Shown here: piece after piece, positions 1 to 10,825 of the stretch
Layout of the letters: every line of letters begins with the position of its first letter
How positions within the stretch are numbered: the stretch's first letter is position 1
DNA from: Geosiphon pyriformis
Taxonomy: Eukaryota; Glomeromycota; Glomeromycetes; Archaeosporales; Geosiphonaceae
Length of the DNA stretch: 64,000 nt
Assembly: GCA_016748015.1 (NCBI GenBank)
Contig: JAAOMT010000671.1
Coordinates: 121,634-185,633 of the forward strand
Direction: 5' to 3'
Notes under the pieces: model-generated
What the model saw: only the letters and a program-made list of their open reading frames with translations
Databases searched by the model: none
Told to the model about the DNA's origin: nothing
Program-made: the position numbers and the translations under genes

Positions 1-7
1 ATTCTTC

Positions 8-298
8 TTATCTGTATATTGTTTGTGATGTGATATCTACATATCCACACAGTTGTGAAAAGTTTGGAATGGGGTTTGGTGATTTTTTTTCAACTTTAGT
101 GCTTAAATATTTGATGATAGTTTCTTTTGGTATCTCAAAAACATCTCCTATTGTGTTGTAGATGAGAATTTTGATATGTTTCAGGCTTTTGGCTAGTATG
201 TAAAGATTGGTAAGTCCAATTTTTCCTGATTTACACATAGTAGTTTCTGCTTCAAAAATTTGAGCTTGATTTTTTACTTCCCTTTCTATGACTAACAT
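8..298 (-). pseudogene. R1 beta-rich domain between dUTPase and RT
   Basis: Remnant of the R1 polyprotein immediately after the dUTPase region. The conserved pattern, also seen in R6 (20800-21060) and R7 (40549-40794), is a block of alternating hydrophobic residues ending in IPK-T-II-YL. It resembles the small beta domain often found between protease and RT in gypsy-type polyproteins, but I cannot name a family. About 96 codons are open here. Its role is unknown; a structural or processing role is inference. Confidence 0.5.
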
Positions 299-328
299 GT
301 ACTGGTTATATGGTAAAATAGAAATTAA

Positions 329-741
329 TTAATAGTTGGAAATAATTTCTTTCTTGTTAATAATCTCGTCCTCTGCCATATTAACTAGTACATCTATTCT
401 ATCTGTGGATCTGAATCTCTGTACCCCTTTAGCTGTAATTTCTAATTTTTTCCTGTTTCTCACTGATACTAATTGAGCTATTTTAAACAGAGGCAGAAAT
501 ATTGTCTGTACTATCTTTTTATTTGGCTCTATAATATAGGCTTTTTCTAAGTCATTCTGTAGTATTGCAATAATATTTCCCACATATTCTGCATCAATTA
601 TTTTTTTTCTAATATTGATTTCTTTTTTTGCTAAACTACTTCTAGCTACTAATTGAATTATTGTTGTTGCTAAGATTTCCAGTACTATTTTGAGATTAAT
701 ACAGGTACATGAATGTGGTTCCAATTTTATAGCTTCTTTTT
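329..741 (-). pseudogene. R1 dUTPase-like domain, main part
   Basis: Carries dUTPase motif 2 (ARSSLAKKEI), motif 3 (KIIDAEYVGNI, with the Asp and Tyr that position the uracil ring and the catalytic water), motif 4 (KIVQTIF) and a decayed motif 5 (QRFRSTDRID). Motif 1 is separated from it by the 13.7-kb R2 insertion and lies at about 14497-14545. This copy keeps the motif 2 Arg that R6 has lost. A dUTPase hydrolyses dUTP to dUMP and would keep uracil out of the cDNA. The domain call is strong from motif order and spacing; activity of this broken copy is excluded. Confidence 0.8.
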
Positions 742-745
742 CTGG

Positions 746-1791
746 TGTTATCAGAGTAGAAAAACCAATTCAAAGTTATGAAAAAACATGATCAAAACGT
801 GACATAAACACAGAATAGTACGCAATAACATTGAATAATGCATTATAACTTAGAATAGCACAGGATAATGTGTTATAATGTAGGATAACACAAAATAACA
901 TATAATAACATCAGATAACATGTTATAATATAGAATAACTAATAATAACATAGAAAAATGAAACAATAACAGAAATAACAAAAGCAATAGTTAGCAATAA
1001 CAAAACAATTAGAAGCAATTCTGTAAAACCAAAAGAATGTATAAAAACGAGTAGTTGTAGAAAGTAGAAACAAGGAGACAAATAGATATGAACTTCTAGA
1101 CAAGAATCAAATATTTTTACCCCTTCCATCATTTATTTTATTCCATTTTCATCTTCTAAAATAAATCAATTATCAAGAAATCAGAATCACAAATTTATGT
1201 TCTCAAACTTTGTAGAATATATGTGAATTGATCATTGTTTTGTATCTTCATTTCAGAACAGATGCTCTTAGCATAACTACTTCAAACCATTAACAATTTA
1301 GATCAATTGCTCTTGATTATGGTAATTGACAATACTAATTCTTTTCTTTCTTCTATTTTTCTTTTCTCTTTATTTCTTTTTATTTCTTTTTTTTATTCTT
1401 TTGTGAAGTGGCAACATAGTAAAATTGACTGTCTGAGAATAGACTTCATAATAGCCTGGTAAAAGAGAAAAGCTTCCCCTAGGGTTTTTGGATATTAATG
1501 TTATTTTAATAGCTTACTAAAAAGGTGAAAAGACAATACCAGATCTTAATGACTGCACTTATTAGCTCAAAGAAGAAAACTCACCTTTATAAGAAGTTGT
1601 AATCAGTAAGAACCAAAACTCTGTGCCTTATAACCAAAGAACTCAACAGATAAATTCACAACCAGTAAAATAAAATCTTCAGTGACTAATAATCAAAACT
1701 AAGCCAGCAAAATTATGCAAAAGACATATTATCAATAATTAAAAGCACCAAACATTACCATCTCCCTATCACATCAAGTTTATTTATAACA
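746..1791 (+). repeat. R2 5' LTR
   Basis: A 1046-bp LTR starting TGTTATCAGAG and ending TTATAACA, followed after 2 bases by a PBS-like site. Bases 746-1346 recur inverted at 13895-14492. The U3 part (about 786-1000) is an array of short TAACA/TGTTA-rich units. A polypyrimidine stretch (1341-1400) precedes the R/U5 part, which shares phrases such as AGCCTGGTAAAAG with the R4/R5 LTR family. Confidence 0.85.
786..1000 (+). promoter_or_regulatory. U3 array of short TAACAT/ATGTTA units in the R2 LTR
   Basis: Irregular repeats of about 15-20 bp built from AATAACAT, AGAATAATG and ATGTTATAAT, so the array is rich in short inverted repeats. The mirror copy is at about 14235-14450. The position inside U3 suggests enhancer or promoter elements, by analogy with U3 tandem repeats in other LTR elements. 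No factor can be assigned. Confidence 0.5.
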
Positions 1792-1793
1792 TT

Positions 1794-1811
1794 TGGTGCT
1801 TCCTGTGAGGT
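1794..1811 (+). other. R2 primer-binding site
   Basis: TGGTGCTTCCTGTGAGGT starts 2 bases after the LTR. TGG matches the complement of a tRNA CCA end. Five other elements here have TGGTGCTC or a one-base variant at the same place, so they share a primer tRNA ending in GAGCACCA; I cannot name it. Confidence 0.7.
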
Positions 1812-1853
1812 TATAAATCCACAAAGACAGAGCACCCTAAAAATTCACAAAAG

Positions 1854-3636
1854 TGGTGACTATTGAAACAGTAGAAAAAGACTACTCCCTATATGGAAGA
1901 GCATTATTTTAATACTTTCAAAAAGATCTAGGAATATTAGCAGAAACCACTTATGCAGAAAGTGATTTTTGTAACTATATTAACACAAAAATTGACTGCT
2001 TATTAGGCTGTACAACCAACACAGAAAGACTTGGAGAACAAATTTATCAAAGCTTATTAGGGTACTCAACAGTTATAACTACCCGAGCAATTGCTGAAAC
2101 TTTGTGCATAATTAATACAAACATTAAATATTACGTGGTAAAATGATTTCCTCAAGTACAACAACCAGTGGAATCTGATTCTGAAGAATACGAGTCCAAA
2201 CCCAATAATGCAGCAGCCACACAAGAACAAGTCAAGTCTACAGTCAACAAGAAACCAAGATTTTTTTTCTTAACAACTCTATCATACTATCAGACACCTT
2301 AAAGTAAAATTGTATTCAACTCACCCCCAAAAATCCAGTTAGAAACACCACAAACTTTTGGAAATCTACACCCTTGGGGTCAATACAGTTGGACTAAATT
2401 ATTAGAAGAATATGGATCATTATTTGGAAATCTTATCCCAACAATTAATAAAACAGATGGAAATATGTCGACATGGGAACCACCACCAATCCAACTCTTG
2501 ACCAAAACATCAACTACTCTTTTTGAAGAAACAGCTATCCTCCAGCCCATTGAGAAAATTAACAAAAAAAAACAACCAGAATTAGCACCAAGAGAACACT
2601 CTAGCATACAAACACCAAACCTCTCTACATTAACCAGTAAGGCTTCACCTACTCACCAGATTATGGCTTACCAAGATATCGTCAAATTAGAGAAATTCTC
2701 TGGTAAACAAAATGAGACATATACATAGATTGCGGAAGCTAAAAAAGTCATCACCACCAACAATTGGGATAATGATAAGGCCATTTAAGTGTTGTCATTT
2801 TTTTTGACCAAAACTGCAGACTTATGGTATCAAAGTCTTGTAGAGAAACCAACTGACTTTACTGCTTTTAAACTTGTCTTTCTGCAATATTTTTGTGACC
2901 CCAACACTCTCATCAGATTACAAAATTAGTTCAATATCATAAAACAAAAAGATCACAAAGCAGTAACCACTTATCTTGGACAATTCAACCAAATTTTTCA
3001 TCAAATCCAGATCATTGAAAGGGACTACTACACTGTGGCACAAATTTTTAATTAATTTATCAAAGAATTAAAGAGCAGCCTTCTCTGATTTATAAAACTC
3101 TGCCACCCAACAAACCTACAAAAAGCAGTTAATTTTGCTCATGACTTTGAGTCAGCAGAACAAGAGACTAACTATACTCAAGCCATTAATCTGGCTATTA
3201 ATAGAACATCTGATATCAACACCAAAATAACTCAATTAAGTGAGAAATTCACTCAGAAAATTGAGGGATTTTTAGCCAATACTATAAGACCCTACCAGCC
3301 ACTACAACAAAGGAATAATAATAATAACAGATATTAACAACAACCTTGGAGATCTAATCCCCACAATTATTACTATTGTCAAAAATCTAAACATATTATC
3401 CGGGACTGCTGTAAAAAAATAATGGACCAAAATCAAGGAAATCAATATTAGTAACTGAAATACCCTTAAAACATAGTATTCCAATACCCTACACCTCAAT
3501 ATTAACTGCCTTAATACTTACAACAAATTTAGTATACCCAACAACTGTCTCAGAACTATTATCAGTTATCACAGCCAATGGCTCAAATAGCACCCCAATA
3601 CCAAAACCCTGTTAATAACCAACCTAAACATCATGC
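1854..3636 (+). pseudogene. R2 Gag, decayed, first part
   Basis: Degenerate Gag reading frame beginning near the conserved AAAAGTGG context at about 1851. The region from 2660 to 3230 matches the capsid-like retrotransposon Gag domain (Retrotrans_gag type: W-Y-SL ... F-AFK--FL-YF). It is followed at about 3370 by a zinc knuckle whose first Cys has become Tyr (YYCQKSKHIIRDC). Numerous TAA/TAG stops sit at expected Gln positions. R3 interrupts the frame just after the knuckle, and the frame resumes at 12153. Confidence 0.72.
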
Positions 3637-4244
3637 TGTTATGGTTGAGACCTATACTTCTTATTAATTATTACATGTATTAGCCACACTATTTTTAAAA
3701 AGTGATCATTGACCATTTTTGACAACTATATAAGTGATGAATCTCTTAGCTGTAGAAAAGCATGTAATAACAAGCATCTGAATAATCAAGAATAAATAAA
3801 ATAACAACTTTCATCTCAATTCTTCTCTTATTACTAATTTCTCTTTTCTTATCTTCAAGTATCTGAATATCTTAAAGATAAAAGATTACTTGTTGGCCTT
3901 TTCTTGACATATATAATTGTAGTATTTGAAAATTATTTAAATAAACGTGACTGAAAAGCACAAGTTGATACCTGATATTGAATTCTAAGAGCACCAACAT
4001 GAGGCATAGAATTATACCAGTAGTGATCAATTGTTGACAGTACAGACTATCCCTCTACTTTCAGATTCTTCAATTACTTTTGAAAAGAATAGCAACTGAG
4101 ATAATTTATGAAACTGATCTTGCACATTGAATCTATATTCATTCAATTTGCTCTTTAAAGTTGAATTCCCCTTTGATTATTTCCATCACCCTACAATTCT
4201 GTTCTCCTTTGCTATCCATTAGCTTGTTACTCCAACCCATAACA
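3637..4244 (+). repeat. R3 5' LTR
   Basis: A 608-bp LTR, about 93 bp shorter than its 3' partner. Most of the difference is a missing block with the TGACCTGATCAT minisatellite, of which only about one unit remains near 3705-3718. Ends are TGTTATGG and CCATAACA. Confidence 0.88.
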
Positions 4245-4250
4245 TAAAAG

Positions 4251-4268
4251 TGGTGCTCCCTGTGAAGT
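4251..4268 (+). other. R3 primer-binding site
   Basis: TGGTGCTCCCTGTGAAGT begins 6 bases after the LTR, a larger gap than the 2 bases in the other elements here. The first 8 bases match the PBS of the dUTPase-bearing family, so both families probably use the same or a very similar tRNA. Confidence 0.7.
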
Positions 4269-4296
4269 TGTCAAAATTTACTTATTTCCTCATTGT

Positions 4297-5847
4297 ATGG
4301 GTAATTATTCATACTTGTCACAGCAATCAGAAGAACACTTTGCAGCACACAACAGAAATGACCTAGAGTTTATTGAACTCAATCCTCTGCTCTCCTGCTT
4401 GATCTGTTTCTCTGTTAAAAAACAATCCAGTAGACAATTCCAAGACTTTTGGAACTGGTTCTTGAATGAGCATTCAGCTGAAATCTACACAGCTTATATC
4501 ATCTATTACTTTGATCAAGCTTATTTTAAAGACAATTTTAAAGAAAAAAATACCAACATCAATCAGCTCTTATACTCCACAACCTTTGAACAACAGCCCC
4601 CTAATTTCGAATATCTGAATCACCAAATCCATATTTGGATTGCTGCTCACCAACTAGTTGAAAACCCCTTTGAAACAGAAGAAAAAAGTTACCAAACTGC
4701 CCCTATTTTTGATATTTTCTCAAGTGAATTAGAACACTCCACACAAACAGTAACTCTTGAACCAATAGCCCAAGATCCAATACAAGCAAACATCCTGGCT
4801 GCCCTCCAAGGTATACAAACTGCTTTGGGGTAAAGAAACAACATTTCACTACCATTATTTAGAGATGATGCACAAGATCCAATTGAATAGTTGGATGACT
4901 TTGAGAGAGCTGCTACAGCTAACCAATACAATGATAAGTACAAGTTTCAAATTGTTGGTGGCTACCTTCAAGGCTCCCCTGTCACTTGGTTCTCATAGGA
5001 AACTGATGCCAATGCCCATTAAAGAATCATTAAATGGATGCCAGCATATGCTGAAGAAAACAACACCTCTTTCACAACCCAGTTTGAAAACAAGTTCAGA
5101 ACCCCAATCTTGATATCCAAGTGGTGCATAGAATTGGAAAGAAGAACTCAAGGTTCAGGAAAAGTAGTAACTGAATATGCCAAAGCAATCAGAAAGTTAA
5201 TCAAACAAGTAGACTCTGGAAAAAACTAGACAGAAGAACAAAAGATTTATTCCTTTACAAAAAGATTGAGAACCAACTTATCCTATGCTTTTTGGCTTCT
5301 CTTGGCTCTAAAAGATAATTCTACAATGGATATGACCATTGAACTTGTCCAAAAAATTGAAGACAACCAAAGAATGCACTTGGAATCTACACTTCCAGTT
5401 TTTGCTTCTGCTTCTGTTATGGCTTCTGCTCTCCAAATGGCTGTTACTTCTTTTGCTGCCCAAACTCAAGACCCAAATGAACAGTTGATAAATAGACTCA
5501 CAGCAAATTTTGCTTGGCTATTAGAACCATTAGCCCAAGCAGTTAGAGATAACCAGCAATCCCAAAGACCCAGATTTGAGCCACGCTTCAATCAGCCTTA
5601 GCAACCACTTTATTAAAGACAACAAAATTATGGCCCACCTGTGTGCTATTGCTGTGGATTAATTAGACATTTTTCAAGAGATTGCAACAATCTTTCCTTA
5701 CTTCTTCCAGCTCCCAGAAACAATGATAACCAAAACAACAGAACTATTAACAACAATGCTCCCAATCAAAGACTTAATCATGCCAATATCAATTTCTTTA
5801 GAGAGGATCCCCTAGTTGAAGCCACTGTTTATCAGTCTTTAAACTAG
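4297..5847 (+). pseudogene. R3 Gag
   Basis: One frame from an ATG at 4297 to a TAG at 5845, with internal stops at 4831 and a handful of later positions (mostly Gln or Trp codons hit by transitions). The N-terminal ~178 residues are open. The middle (about 4890-5300) has the capsid-like gag pattern, and a Met/Ala-rich helical part follows. A complete CCHC zinc knuckle lies at 5641-5682 (CYCCGLIRHFSRDC, spacing C-x2-C-x4-H-x4-C), which binds genomic RNA in such elements. The frame ends directly at a -1 slippery heptamer. Confidence 0.85.
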
Positions 5848-5875
5848 TAGGCACACCTCCAAAGGGTGAGAGTGC
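5838..5875 (+). promoter_or_regulatory. R3 gag-pro -1 frameshift signal
   Basis: The heptamer T TTA AAC (5838-5844) is in the Gag frame as X XXY YYZ and is followed at once by TAG (5845-5847). Slipping back one base yields CTA GTA GGC, the frame that runs into the protease. After a 6-base spacer, GCAC (5851-5854) and CTC (5857-5859) can pair with GTGC (5872-5875) and GAG (5868-5870), closing a loop CAAAGGGT. Heptamer, stop, spacer and stem all fit a programmed -1 site. Function is inferred. Confidence 0.75.
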
Positions 5876-6692
5876 AAGCCAACCAGAAGAAAACTTCTTT
5901 TATGTCTTTAACTTAACTAATGATGACCATGACATGGATGAACTAGCAATTAACATCACAGAATCAACAAGAAAGAAGAAGAAAGCCAAGGTTGATTTTG
6001 TTTTAGATCCAAACAAACCATTTACATTAACTGCTGATAATAATGAGCCACCAAAGGCTAAAGTTTTTAAGAATTCTCCAAAGCTAGAACCCTCAGAAAT
6101 AGTACAAAAATTTGGACCTTATTCTGTTGTTAAAAATCTCATAGAAACCCCAGCACATATTACCTTTGGCCAGCTAATGACCCATCCACAGTTTAGAAAA
6201 GATCTTTGCAAATCTCTGATCCCCAAGAAGAAAATACTAAAAATCAACAAATGCTTTTATCAAACTGGACTTGCTAACAACAGCAATGTTATCTCTTTAA
6301 TTTGCAAAGCCCAAGTGGCTGGTTATTTCATCAACTTGATCCTAGACAGTGGATCATCTGTGAGTGTCATTGCCAAACATTTCTTAGAAGCAATTGGCAG
6401 AGAAATTGACAAACCTTCTACCAGACCTATGACCAATGTACATAGTGATAAAAAAAAAGGTTTTGGTATTGCCAAAGCTATTCCTGTTTACATCAATGGC
6501 ATCAGTATTAAAATTGACATGGAGGTTTCTGAAGCAAAGAAATACACCATCATTGTTGGCAATAAGTGGCTCAAGAAAGCAAAAGTCTTACTTGACTATG
6601 AACTGTGTAAATTAACCATCAGATGTGGTGAGAAGCCCATAGTAATTAAATGCTGCCATTGGACAACTCCTCCAGCAAACAAACAGAATTAA
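5848..6692 (+). pseudogene. R3 aspartic protease region (pro-pol frame)
   Basis: Frame -1 relative to Gag, open from the slippery site to 6692. The retropepsin active site is LILDSGSSVSV at about 6338-6370, with the Asp in an intact DSG triad. A hydrophobic flap-like part and I-VGNKWL near the end (about 6550-6570) fit the retropepsin fold. About 130 lysine-rich residues precede the protease. It would cleave the Gag-Pol polyprotein. The segment itself is uninterrupted, although the element is not. Confidence 0.85.
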
Positions 6693-7229
6693 GAAGAAGA
6701 ACAATCAGACAAATCAGATGATGAAGAGAATGATAAAGAAAAAAAACAAGAGGAACAAGAAAAAACCACTGAACTCGCATACATTACCTTTACTAGCAAT
6801 GGCAAGCCACTGGATAATGTCAAAGCTGACAAAGAAGGAATCATTGTGAATGGCAAGCTGATCTGCTGGCCCTACTATGATATCCTTAGAAAAATCTTTA
6901 ACCAAAAGCCTGGCAAGAAAGCCAAGTACCATTATTGGTGATATGGTCCTTGTGCCTGGTGCTGGTGCAACCAACCCTTGTATTCTCCAAGTGATGAATG
7001 CAAATCATGCCTGATCTATTACAAAGATTGGAAACCAATCAGTTTGATACCTAGAGAAAAATTGAAAGAAGTCCAAAAGTCCTTTGAAAATGAACCATTT
7101 GAGACCCAATCACTAGTTGTAGAACAAAAAAAACCCTCTCCAGAAGAAAGAAAAATAGACATTGAAAATCTGCTGGCTAGAAACAGCCCAGTTATCTTAA
7201 AAGAAGGTGATACCTCTGGATGAATTCAT
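6693..7229 (+). pseudogene. R3 protease-RT linker with Cys cluster
   Basis: After a stop at 6690 the same frame continues with an acidic Lys/Glu stretch (6700-6780). A Cys/Trp-rich patch follows at about 6935-7015, where several Cys (CAWCW-C ... C--C) could bind zinc. A TGA at 6940 probably replaces Trp. The position matches the larger Cys modules of the other family, but there is no dUTPase. No named domain is recognised. Confidence 0.5.
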
Positions 7230-8528
7230 GTGATACAACACACCATTACCACCAGAGAAACTCACCTCGTCCATCTAAAGCCATATCAATCCAATTGCCA
7301 CAATAATGAGTTCATCAAGAAAGAAATAAAACGAATAAAAGATCTTGAATTCATACAAGAAACCAAGAGTAAATGGGCTTTCTCAGTTGTAGTGGTATTT
7401 AAGAAAAATGAAATCCTGCACTTCTATGTCAATTATCATTAATTAAATGCCATCACTGAAAGAGACATGTACCCACTTCCCAAAATTGATGCAATGCTAG
7501 ATCAATTCAAGGGTGCTGCTTTCTTCTCAACTATTGATCTAACTGCTGGATTTTGGCAAATAGAGATGGATCCAGAAAGTCAGAAGAAAACCGCCTTTAT
7601 AACCAAGTATAGCATTTATGAATTCACAGTCATGCCTTTTGGTCTCACCAATGCTCCTCCCACTTTTCAATGCTTAATGGACAAAGTATTTGAATCAGTG
7701 AAAGAAAATTTTGTTTTGGTTTATTTGGATGACATAATAGTATACTCAAAAACCTGGGATGAACATCTTAAACATTTGTAAAAAGTTTTTGACCTCCTTA
7801 GAAATGCTGGCCTTAAAATAAATCCAATCAAATCTTTCTTTGGATGGCAATCAACCCAATTTCTTGGCCATCTTATTACAAAAGATAGAATCTTTCCTGA
7901 TTCAGCCAAGGTTGAAAAAGTCCAGAATATTAGACAACTAATGAATGTTCATGAACTGCACTCTTTCCTTGGTTTGGCTTCTTATTATCAGAAATTTGTT
8001 AAGGATTTTTCCAATATCGTTTTTTCACTCAATCAGCTACTTAGAAAAAATGTTAATTACCACTGGAGTACACATCAGCAGAAAGCATTTGAAACCCTCA
8101 AAGAAAAATTGGTTACAGAACCTATTCTCAAGCAACCTGATCTGGATCAACCTTTTATTCTTCATACTGATGCATCTGGTTATGGACTTGGTGCTGTCCT
8201 GTCACAAAAAAATGAAGATGGCAGGGAATATGCAATAGCATATGCCAGTAAAACCTTTACACCAGCAGAACAGAACTATTCAATTACTGAACAGAAATGC
8301 TTAGCAGTAGTCTGGGCTACCAGTTACTGGGATAAGTATCTCCTGGGGGTAAAGTTTTTGGTGGTAATAGATCACCAAGCTTTGGTTTGGTTATGCAACA
8401 AAAAGAAGCTAGAACATAAAAAAATAACTTGCTGAATACTCCACTTGGACAAATTTGACTATGACATTCAACATCACAAAGGAGTGTATCATCAAAATGC
8501 CAACGCTCTCTCTAGACTTACCATCTAG
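7230..8528 (+). pseudogene. R3 reverse transcriptase and RNase H
   Basis: RT motifs run in order: LDLTAGFWQIE-like block (7536-7575), MPFGLTNAPPTFQ (7633-7671) and the catalytic YLDD (about 7723-7734) intact. The thumb/connection FLG-L---I is at about 7860. RNase H follows with HTDASGYGLGAVLSQ (8163-8207) and ends in HHKGVYHQNANALSRL (8473-8520). Stops at 7440, 7780 and 8434 break the frame. It would copy element RNA into cDNA. It is the only readable copy here with an unmodified RT active-site pair. Confidence 0.9.
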
Positions 8529-8595
8529 TAACAGTACAACTACCTTAAATCAAACCAACCTAATTATTAGTAATTCTCTCACAACCAAACACAAT

Positions 8596-9442
8596 AATGG
8601 ACTTAGACAACTACTCTGCCTTAATGGAATTTTTGGGTAAAAGACAATACCCACTGGAATACAATTGACAGCAAAGAGAACATTTGCACAAACAATCAAA
8701 TTTCTATTTGATCCATCAGAACCAACTATACAAAAAAGATCCTGACTGCCCCCAAAAAGTCATAAGATTTGAAGAAAGAGAAATTGTGATCTATAACATG
8801 TACACTGATTTATTAGCTAGACACTTTGGAAAAACAAAAACAATTCAGAAAACTCTAGCTTGCTATTATTGGCCTATCTTAGAAAAAGACATTGCTGAGT
8901 ACATTAAAATCTGTGATACCTGCCAAAAAAGAGAAAAACCCAATAGAAAAAAAAATATTTATCCAATCTCTGTTGGCCAACCATTTGACAGGATTGGTAT
9001 AGATGTTGTTGGACTCTTAACAATAACCTCTGATGACAACAGATACATTATCACAGCTACTGACTATCTTACAAAGTGGGTAGAAGCAAGAGTCACTTCA
9101 GACCAAACAGCAGTTTCAATAGCCAATTTTATTTATGAAGATATCATCTGCCATCATGGCTGCTTCAGAGAACTTTTATCTGATAGAGAAAAAGCTTTTC
9201 TTAGTACACTGATTGAAGAACTTTGTAGAAAAATGGGAATATATTACAAACTTTTCTCCCCTTATCACCCCTAAACAAATAGTCTAGTGAAATGTTTTAA
9301 TAGAACATTATGTGAAACTCTAGCCAAAACAAGTAAAGAAACAAACTTATAGAACAAAGTATTGCCTTCAGCTTTGTTTGCTTATAGAACTGTGAATCAT
9401 AACATAACAAATTATAAACCTTTTTATCTGCTCTATGGACAC
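8596..9442 (+). pseudogene. R3 integrase, N-terminal and core domains
   Basis: Moves to another frame after RNase H. The zinc-binding part has RHFG followed by CDTCQ (8911-8925). In the catalytic core the first Asp is present (GIDVVG, about 8998) and so is the second (SDRE, about 9180). The expected Glu in TN-LVE-FNRTL is Lys (about 9289), so the DDE triad is broken. A stop replaces Gln just before it. R4 interrupts the gene after LLYGH. Confidence 0.85.
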
Positions 9443-10321
9443 TGTTACTTATAGAAATATAGAAAATATATTAGCAGGAGTAGTAGCTAATTAAAAGTAG
9501 GCATAGTAAATGTGGAATTCCAGGATTCCTCTCAGGAATTGCAGGATTCCAGAAATTTCAGAATTCTCCGACGAGGAATTGCAGGATTCCAGAATTCCAG
9601 GATTCCTCTCAAAAAAATCACAGGATTCCAGGAATTCCAAGATTCCTGTCATAAAGAATCAAGGAATTGAGGAATCTCAATTATGTATATATAGCAGCAG
9701 GATTAAAAGCTGAAAAGACAGATCTCTCAGTTTAGATTTAAGCTAAGCAACATTTCAGTTTCCAATCATCAAATAAATAATTATTTCATATCTCAACCCA
9801 TTCTCTATTATCAACATGAAGTGTTGATAGTAATTGATACTTAACCATGCTGGAACAATAGCTCTTAATTATGACTATTGATGAGATACTAACATACTAA
9901 ATTGCCTTGACTTATTTTCTCTATTTTCTTTATTTTATTTTCTTTATTTTATTTTCTTTCTTTTTTGATTTTGTTGTTGTATACTAATTGATTAAAAAAT
10001 TAAGCACTGAGTTATTGATGTCAAGGATAGCTTGGTAAAAGACCCAGAAATAAGAGTAGGATTTTATATATTATCGGATAGCTTACCAAAAGGGCACAAC
10101 TGTCAGACTAAATCTGGCCACCACACTGAGAAAAAAATTGGGAAAACTCTTGGAAAGATACATCTATTATTGACACTATTGAATCTCTGTTCATTATACA
10201 AAAGACTCCATCAAAACTTTCAGATACAACACTTGCAGAATCTCATCCACGGAAGTCACTTTTGAGCACCAAGTTATGGGTTTGTTATTTAATTCAACAG
10301 CAAAAATAATTACCTGTAACA
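9443..10321 (+). repeat. R4: solo LTR of the R5 family inside R3 integrase
   Basis: An 879-bp LTR from TGTTACTTATAG to CCTGTAACA, with no internal region. Flanks are ACAC (9439-9442) and ATGC (10322-10325); both derive from ACGC by one CpG-type transition each. The integrase reading resumes directly after it. The U3 holds the GGAATTCC array (9513-9660). It is homologous over its length to the R5 LTRs. Solo LTRs arise by LTR-LTR recombination. Confidence 0.9.
9513..9660 (+). promoter_or_regulatory. U3 array of GGAATTCC/GGATTCC palindromes
   Basis: About ten overlapping units built on CAGGATTCCAGAATTCC alternate with CCTCTCAGGAATTGC. The same array type occurs in the R5 LTRs (15525-15670, 34590-34710) and in the R1 LTR (48945-49070), but not in R7, which has a different array at the same place. 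Likely promoter/enhancer modules by position. Spacing does not clearly match a heat-shock element. Confidence 0.5.
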
Positions 10322-10784
10322 ATGCATAACAACACTACTAATAGAAACTGACATTGAGACAATATCCTTTGAAGAGATCACAATAGCAAATTACAAAGAC
10401 ATTTTACAAAGAAGACTTGGTACCATTCTTGACTCATTAGTAGAAGCACAAATAGTTGCTTTTGAAAAGATAAAACAGTTTCAAAAAAAGCTTAAAAAGA
10501 AAAAAACCTATAAAACACTTTCTTTAAGTGTTGGTGACTTGGTATTAAAATACTGTTTAGACAGAGACAATGTCTATGGTGATAAATTTTCTAGCCAGTG
10601 GAAAAGACTCTTTATAGTCAACAAAGTTTTGAACAATGGTTCTTATATTCTTCAAGATTAATCTGGAACAATCTTTAATAATCAATTTGTTCACAGCATG
10701 CGACTCAAGAAATATTACAAACAACCTGATTGGTTGCTTGTTGTGGTAATACCGACTCAAATAATCAACAAAAATCAAGTATAA
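10322..10784 (+). pseudogene. R3 integrase C-terminal part
   Basis: Continuation of the integrase after R4: a Lys/Gln-rich helix (10400-10510), then LSVGDLVLKY and QWKRLFIVNKVLNNGSYIL, which fit the GPY/F module of Ty3/gypsy integrases. It ends at TAA 10782-10784. In this family the module helps DNA binding and multimerisation. One TAA at 10660 interrupts it. Confidence 0.8.
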
Positions 10785-10825
10785 ATAAACGCACTATTCC
10801 CAAAACAGAGGTATTTTCAATCAAC

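Noticed and set aside
9513-9660. CRISPR-like array
   Set aside because: Units are degenerate, of uneven spacing, without unique spacers, and lie inside LTR U3 regions of a eukaryotic genome.
9513-9660. Heat-shock elements made of GAA/TTC triplets
   Set aside because: GAA and TTC are frequent, but spacing between them is mostly 0, 1 or 3 rather than 2, so the consensus is not met in a row. The array is left as an unspecified palindrome array.
10032-10265. Short frame inside solo LTR R4
   Set aside because: Lies in R/U5 of an LTR and is not conserved as an open frame in the R5 LTRs.
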